DNA of 64,000 bases, taken from Plantago major. Taxonomy: Eukaryota > Streptophyta > Magnoliopsida > Lamiales > Plantaginaceae. The position numbers and the translations under genes are program-made. The stretch is taken from positions 70,351,035 through 70,415,034 of the forward strand of contig CM048844.1 in the NCBI GenBank assembly GCA_026545765.1, given 5' to 3'. Positions within the stretch are counted from its first letter, which is position 1. The number at the start of each line of letters is the position of its first letter. This document shows, one piece after another, positions 59,190 to 64,000 of this stretch. The notes below the pieces were generated by a model. That model did not search any database and had not been told where the DNA came from. It saw only the letters and a program-made list of their open reading frames with translations.

Positions 59190-61210
59190 AAGACTTTCCT
59201 ATTACATAGGAAAATCTGGTTTTAATGTTACGAACCAGTCAAATGAACCAGGGTGAGCGGTTTTTCGGAGAAACAAATCAGACCGGTTGCCTATATATAG
59301 ACCAAAAACATGCTGAGAATTTGAGAAAAGGAAAAAAAACACATAGCAAAATGTATTTGTGTGTGTTTCTGCGACTCTCTCTCTCCCGATCTGCCGTTTT
59401 CTCTCCGGATTTTCACCGATTCCACCTTGTTTCCACCGGATTTCAGCTACATAACTTCTATAGACGTGAATCATGTAAAAACATCTCCATTTTTGTGTGT
59501 GTTGTGATTTATTCCGAGTTTTGTGCGTGTTTTGTGTGTGTTTCATGATTTTCGATTCAGTTTTCATGATTTGATGTTTTAAACTTCCAGATCCAGTTGA
59601 TATAATGTTCAAATCCACAAATCCGGAACGATGAAGAAGCTAGCTCGTAAGATCTAGAAATCATTCCCGAAAATCTGTTCAGATCTGAAAAATATATCAT
59701 ATCTGAACAGCAAATCCGTACGTACCTTACTGTTTTAACAACCATTGTTATGGTTTTTAACTTGTGTTGCATATTTTTGCTTTGTTATAGTTTTAAGATG
59801 CATTGTTATATTTTTACGAGTCACTGTTATAGTTTTAAGCATCAATATTATTGTATTTAGTTTGTGTGTGTTTCATGATTTTCGATTCATTTTTCATGAT
59901 TTGATGTTTTAAACTTCCAGATCCAGTTGCTATAATGTTCAAATCCACAAATCCGGAACGATGAAGAAGCTAGCTCGTCAAATCTAGAAATCATTCCCGA
60001 AAATTTGTTGAGAGACAAATTTAAGAGACACTGTTATGGTTTTAAGCATCAATATTACTGTTTTTAGCTTGTGTTGCATGTTTCTGCCTTGTTATAATTT
60101 TAAGAGGCATTGGTATAGTTTTGAGAGACACGGTTATTGTTTTAAGCATTAATGTTGTTGTTTTTAGCGTGTGTTGTATTTTTCTGTTTTGTTTACTGTT
60201 TTTAGCTTGTGTTGCATTTTTCTGTTTTGTTATAGTTTTAAAAAACACCGTTATTGTTTAAGCATCAATGTTACTGTTTTTAGCTTGTGTTGTATGTTCC
60301 TGCTTTGTTATAGTTATAAGAGGCATTGTTATCGTTTTAAGAGCCACTATTATAGTTTTAAGTATTAATGTTATTGTTTTAGCTTGTGTTGCATGTTCCT
60401 GCTCTGTTATAGTTTTAAGATGCACTGTTATAGTTTTAAGAGGCACTGTTATTGTTTTAAGCATCAATGTTACTGTTCTTAGCTTTTGTTGCATGTTCGT
60501 ACTTTGTTATTGTTTTAAGCACGAATGTGATAGTTTTAACAAGAGTCGTTATGGTTTTAACCTAATTAGTGAATGTTTTAAGCATGTACCGACGATAACA
60601 TTGAGTTTGATGATATGTCTATCAAAGGTGTCACTGCAGTATTGAAGCAACAATCACAAGCAACAAAAGGCAGGAAGTCGAAGTTGACCAACAAATTTAA
60701 TCGAAAAACTCAGTTTGCATAAAAAAAACATCGAATGAACGTTTATTGCAAATTTTTTCCTATGAGAGAATAGATTTTTCAAAACCTTTCGATGAATACT
60801 TCAAGTAGCTTATTTTAAAGCTTGTTTATTGATATTTTAATGTCATCCCTGAAAATTTTAGACTTGTTTAATGGCAGTTTAATGATATTAGATTGTCAAT
60901 TAAAACTATAACTAGCCATCTTAAAACTATCATGTAGCTCCTTAAAACCACCACACCATCTATTAAAAAATTAACAAAAGAGGTTAAAACTACAATTGAA
61001 ACACACAATACCGATGCATTAAAACCATCACATCATATCTTAAAACATTAACAAAATACGTTAAAACTGTAACTGCAACTTTCAATGCTAACAACTTAAA
61101 ACCATAGCAAATTCTATTAAAAGCATAACGAAAATCGACCATTTTTTTAAGAAACTCGGCCAGTCAGACCGCTTAAACCTAAAAACTACAAAAAACCTTG
61201 ACTTTCCTAT
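59190..61210. mobile_element. Repeat-rich palindromic element (unclassified)
   Basis: The left part carries a TATA box (CCTATATATAGACC, near 59290) and a CT-rich leader, then a ~150-bp direct duplication (59541-59690 and 59866-60010). Then follows an array of GTTATAGTTTTAAG words up to about 60580. The right part (about 60890-61130) carries the same word reversed (CTTAAAACTATAAC type). Subterminal repeats in opposite orientation at the two ends are typical of non-autonomous DNA transposons. No ORF encodes a transposase. The true termini were not found. Confidence 0.5.
59740..60590 (+). repeat. Imperfect GTTATAGTTTTAAG minisatellite-like array
   Basis: Many copies of TGTTATAGTTTTAAG or TGTTATTGTTTTAAGC alternate with GCATCAATGTTACTGTTTTT and AGCTTGTGTTGCATGTT. 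This makes a higher-order unit of about 110-120 bp repeated roughly seven times with drift. Confidence 0.75.
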
Positions 61211-62480
61211 CTTTTAGTAAAATCTTACATTTTCCAAAACTTTGACATAAAATATTATAACACTTGTTTTTTGATATTATACTTATACTTCAAACTATCA
61301 TTTCGTACATTAAGTGACAGTTGGGCTCGCGATTAAAATTGTGTAAACCTGGTTTAAATTACATAGTTTAACCTGGTTTTCTTAATTTTAACCGTTATAT
61401 GTGCCATTAATATACGTAAATTTTAAATACTTTAGATCATTTTCAACAGCGTTTTACCTGTAAAATCAAATTAAGCTCTCTCTTTCCTACCACATAAGGG
61501 GCCCAAATTCCCTGCTAATCTTCCTGCTTATTATACTGTTAATTCCAATAAGCTTTTGACACGTGTCATATGCAATATAACTTTGGCTTTTTTTGTATCT
61601 ACAGTGTTTGGCAACAAACGAAACTGAAGAAAAAATAGTTTCATCCATCTCTGGTCTCTCTCATCATCACATAAACTATCTCTCCTCACCACCAAACTTT
61701 ATACTCTCCTGTTCATGTGAAGAATCTCAAATTTTGATGTTGGTTGAATTTTACCTTGTACCGAAATTCGACTATATGAATTTGAAATTCTAACCTCTTA
61801 ATCAATCGATTTGAAGTACATAATAGATCTGGAAAGTTAATAAATTTTGCATAATGATGCTTTAATGGAGTTTACAGCAAATATAGTGTGAGAAGGGGAT
61901 TGTGGAGGGTTCAATGTAAATATGATGAAGGAGAGTGATAAATTGATCTAGTCTGCTACTTACAAGTTACAATATGTATGTTTATTGCTCATTTGTTGTG
62001 GCTCTAGTAGAATTGTTCATGAAAGAGATGATAGATGAAGAGTTGCCCTTTCTCAGTTCTCATCATTAATAGTAATCAAATGTGACTTTATGATTGTGAC
62101 ACATGGCAAAATATAATTAGTTGAACATCATCATTATTAGTAACATTAGCAGTGGACCTAAAGCCCCACATAAGTATTCATTACAACTCAAAAATTCTAC
62201 TAAACTTTGGTAAATTTGTCTTTTAATTCTTTCATTCATTCTTAAAATTCATATTTCTTTTTTGTTTGTTTTAATTTCACTCTTCATTTAATCTAAAATG
62301 CCGTTGATTAATTATAATAATATTATATTAATTTGAAAAGATATAAAATAAAATCAAAACACTATAAATCTATGTAATATTTAAATTTACTAAAAAAGTA
62401 AAATTACAAAAAAAGAAAAGATAAAAGAAAAGGAAAAGAAAATAAAGAAAGCCCAATGGCTCAATAATAATTGGTAGTAA
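61211..62480. other. Intergenic, possible old MITE
   Basis: Edges near 61480-61540 (ACATAAGGGGCCC, CCCTGCTAAT) and 62140-62180 (ATTAGCAGTGG, AGCCCCACATAAG) are partly inverted, suggesting a decayed terminal-repeat element of about 0.7 kb. No gene is seen. Confidence 0.3.
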
Positions 62481-62485
62481 TAATT

Positions 62486-62762
62486 TGTAACGAATGGCTA
62501 ATTAATGGTAAGCCGAACTCTTTCGGCAAATAGTCTTGATTCTTCCAAGATCTCTCCGGGTGATATCTTTGGCCCCATCAGATCAACCTGCAGAGTATTT
62601 CCAGTTGGTCACCCATCCTAAAATTTCTCCAGAGCAAGCACGCTTGTCTCTGGAGTTCTTATAGATGGATTCCCGAAAATAAAGCTGCACCTTGTTGGTA
62701 TGAGTAGCGTTCTCGATCCCTTTAAGATGTTTGAACTTGACTTGAAACTTTGGGGCGTTACA
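62486..62762 (-). repeat. Cassandra TRIM solo LTR (contains 5S-like promoter)
   Basis: A 277-bp unit with palindromic ends TGTAACG...CGTTACA, flanked by a perfect 5-bp duplication TAATT (62481-62485 and 62763-62767). On the minus strand about 62598-62710 resembles 5S rRNA: TTGTTGGTATGAG is reversed at its start, and the control-region blocks GGTCACCCATCCT and GCAAGCACGCTT (plus-strand spelling) are intact, with a drifted middle. LTRs of about 240-350 bp carrying a 5S-type sequence define the Cassandra family of terminal-repeat retrotransposons in miniature. Confidence 0.8.
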
Positions 62763-62867
62763 TAATTAGTCAGTAATTTTCCTCTGATACCATCTTTATA
62801 GAGTGAATAAAGAGACGGACAAACAATTATATTTAGAAACATTAAAGATTTTTACTAAAACATCGTC

Positions 62868-63103
62868 CACGAAGTCTCATGAGAGACGGTCTCTAGAGAA
62901 CTTATCTAGAGATGACCTATGTTGTCAATAAAACTTTCCATGTTATTAATCAAAATGTCTATGTAACGAAATAAGTATTGTTGTATTATGCAAAAACACC
63001 AATATTGAGAACATTGGTGTTTTGATTAATAAAATTGATAATTTTCTTGACAATATAGGTCCGTCTCTAAATAAATTATCTAGAGATCGTCTCTCAGGAG
63101 ACT
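62868..63103. mobile_element. Hairpin MITE with GAGACGGTCTC termini
   Basis: This 236-bp unit can fold almost end to end. Arms contain AAGTCTC.TGAGAGACG, then TATCTAGAGAT and GACCTAT.TTGTCAA. The inner ATTAATCAAAA and its complement close the loop. It is related to a fragment at 17433-17485. The superfamily is not assigned. Confidence 0.7.
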
Positions 63104-63126
63104 TAGGCATCGAGAGATAAATTATT

Positions 63127-63290
63127 ACTCCTTCTATTTCACTGAAAATGTTACAATTTTCCGTTTTGAGCGTTTCATTAAAAGTGTTACATTTCCTTTT
63201 ATGAAAATTAGTTTTATAATAAAACCTATTTCTAACAACGCATTTTCGTGCCCACATGTACCTTTCTACTCAATCAATATATCATACTCA
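63127..63290. mobile_element. Stowaway-like left-end fragment
   Basis: It begins TACTCCTTCTATTTCACTG, with the usual drift of a CTCCCTCCGTTTCA end and a GTTACATTT interior. No right end was found. Confidence 0.35.
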
Positions 63291-63486
63291 TTCTCCACCA
63301 GATATTTAGAGCGAGTAGTATTACCATACCATCTTTTCTTCTACTACTACTACAACTACTACTACTGGTAGTACAGTTAGTTATATATGATCTTCCCTTC
63401 CCCTACCATTGAATTCTATTTTGTCTTGACTTGATTAATTGAATTGGATCTCCAACCCTCTCTAGCAGTAGCAGCAAACAAGAGAA

Positions 63487-63606
63487 ATGGAGGAAGGCGA
63501 CGATGTTGAATTAGTTTTTCGCGATTTCAGGGGACGATATCTGATGCGTAGTATCACATCTTTAGAAACAATTTCTTCAATTTTACGTATTCCGGACTTC
63601 CAGTAG
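63487..63606 (+). CDS. Probable first exon of a gene continuing past the window
   Basis: An ATG in good context (GAGAAATGG) at 63487 opens MEEGDDVELVFRDFRGRYLM and runs 39 codons to a TAG at 63604. It is preceded by a leader with a (CTA)n run near 63341-63365 and a CT-rich stretch. Such a short ORF with a typical plant start is more likely a first exon: a GTAGTA donor lies inside it near 63559, and the following sequence is intron-like to the window end. The family is not recognised, and the exon end is uncertain. Confidence 0.4.
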   Translation: MEEGDDVELVFRDFRGRYLMRSITSLETISSILRIPDFQ

Positions 63607-64000
63607 TATTACACTACCGTGTGCCGATTTCTTTGCGTCCTGCATTTTAACTCTCACTATTCTACTCTTGACTGACATGCATTTGTGGTTTATGTTGCAT
63701 TGTGAGTTCGTATTATCATATGAAGCTTCTTTGCTAATTACGTACTGTGGCATCTTGTAGTATTATTGCATTGTGTGAATTCACAGCTATGAGTGTTGTG
63801 TTATCAACTTCAATTTTTTGATTTGGTTGCATTGTGTCAAGTGTGAACTAATACTCCTGCTATGTTGGTTTCTCTATAACTAAACAATGGAAATGGTACA
63901 TTTCAGCTGGGTAATCAATAGTATTACTTTTAAAAGTTGTGTCTAAATAGTTCCATGTCCTTGGACAGTTATAAACAATTCTTTGTAGTATATACGAGTT
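63607..64000 (+). other. Intron-like sequence to the window edge
   Basis: T-rich, stop-rich sequence with no further ORF. It is consistent with an intron of the gene starting at 63487. Confidence 0.35.

Noticed and set aside
59202-59618. A 138-aa minus-strand ORF and a 107-aa plus-strand ORF at the same place
   Set aside because: Both overlap the leader-like, low-complexity part of the palindromic element. Neither shows a domain or natural composition.
59740-60590. CRISPR-like array
   Set aside because: Repeats are imperfect, spacers are themselves repeated, and the context is a plant genome.
62486-62762. A functional 5S rRNA gene
   Set aside because: The central part is heavily changed and the segment lies within an LTR with its own ends and target duplication.
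62783-62796. A TGGTATCAGAGG-like primer-binding site (minus strand) just beside the Cassandra LTR
   Set aside because: It would lie on the wrong side for a primer site of that LTR unless a 5' LTR followed, and none does. The LTR has its own perfect TAATT duplication, so this is more likely a chance match or flanking relic.

Overview
This is nuclear DNA from a flowering plant, probably a eudicot. It is AT-rich, its genes have GT-AG introns, and it is packed with plant transposons: Ty3/gypsy (Athila-type), Ty1/copia, a Cassandra TRIM, a SINE, and hAT, Mutator-like and Stowaway elements. There are no bacterial genes, no CRISPR array and no tRNA gene. The species cannot be named from the sequence alone.

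Three complete host genes can be modelled exon by exon, with reading phase matching at every junction. (1) A small unidentified protein of 123 aa lies at 20567-24747 (+), with a 3.7 kb first intron. (2) Phospholipid:diacylglycerol acyltransferase (PDAT1 type, 672 aa) lies at 28469-33492 (-) in six exons; it is an ER enzyme making triacylglycerol. (3) An ataxin-2-like, poly(A)-binding-protein-interacting protein of the CID3/CID4 type (615 aa) lies at 47344-54357 (+) in 14 coding exons plus a 5'UTR exon; it is an RNA-binding translation/stress-granule factor. A fourth gene probably starts at 63487 (+) and runs off the window. The three complete genes have unrelated jobs and nothing suggests they work as a unit.

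Region by region: 1-280 is a Ty3/gypsy integrase fragment. 1150-4955 is the 3' part and LTR of an Athila-type element. 4956-9900 is a decayed Ty1/copia 3' end with a 2 kb LTR. 11680-11842 is a retroposed 5S rRNA copy with target-site duplications. 12610-13490 is a long-TIR element. 13960-16625 is a broken copia gag-pol. 16816-18935 holds gypsy gag and opposed LTR pieces. 19116-20465 holds two hAT-like elements next to each other, just upstream of the small gene. 25940-28098 is a solo LTR, copia LTR scraps and a SINE. 34020-43846 is a nest of Athila-type elements (gag, tRNA-Asp primer site, LTRs facing both ways, an extra ORF near the 3' end, and a hAT element inside an LTR) lying between PDAT and the ataxin-2 gene. 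43847-43990 is the stump of a possible GRF-type zinc-finger ORF cut by that LTR. 54960-63300 is gene-poor: a Mutator-like long-TIR element with a Stowaway inside it, a large repeat-rich palindromic element, a Cassandra solo LTR and hairpin MITEs.

I found no clearly new biological system. The most unusual items are the 5S retropseudogene, the hAT pair that leaves under 100 bp of non-transposon sequence before a start codon, the 81-nt stop-free intron of the small gene, the recurrent GCGGTC/GACCGC hairpins in the LTRs, and the palindromic repeat array at 59.2-61.2 kb.
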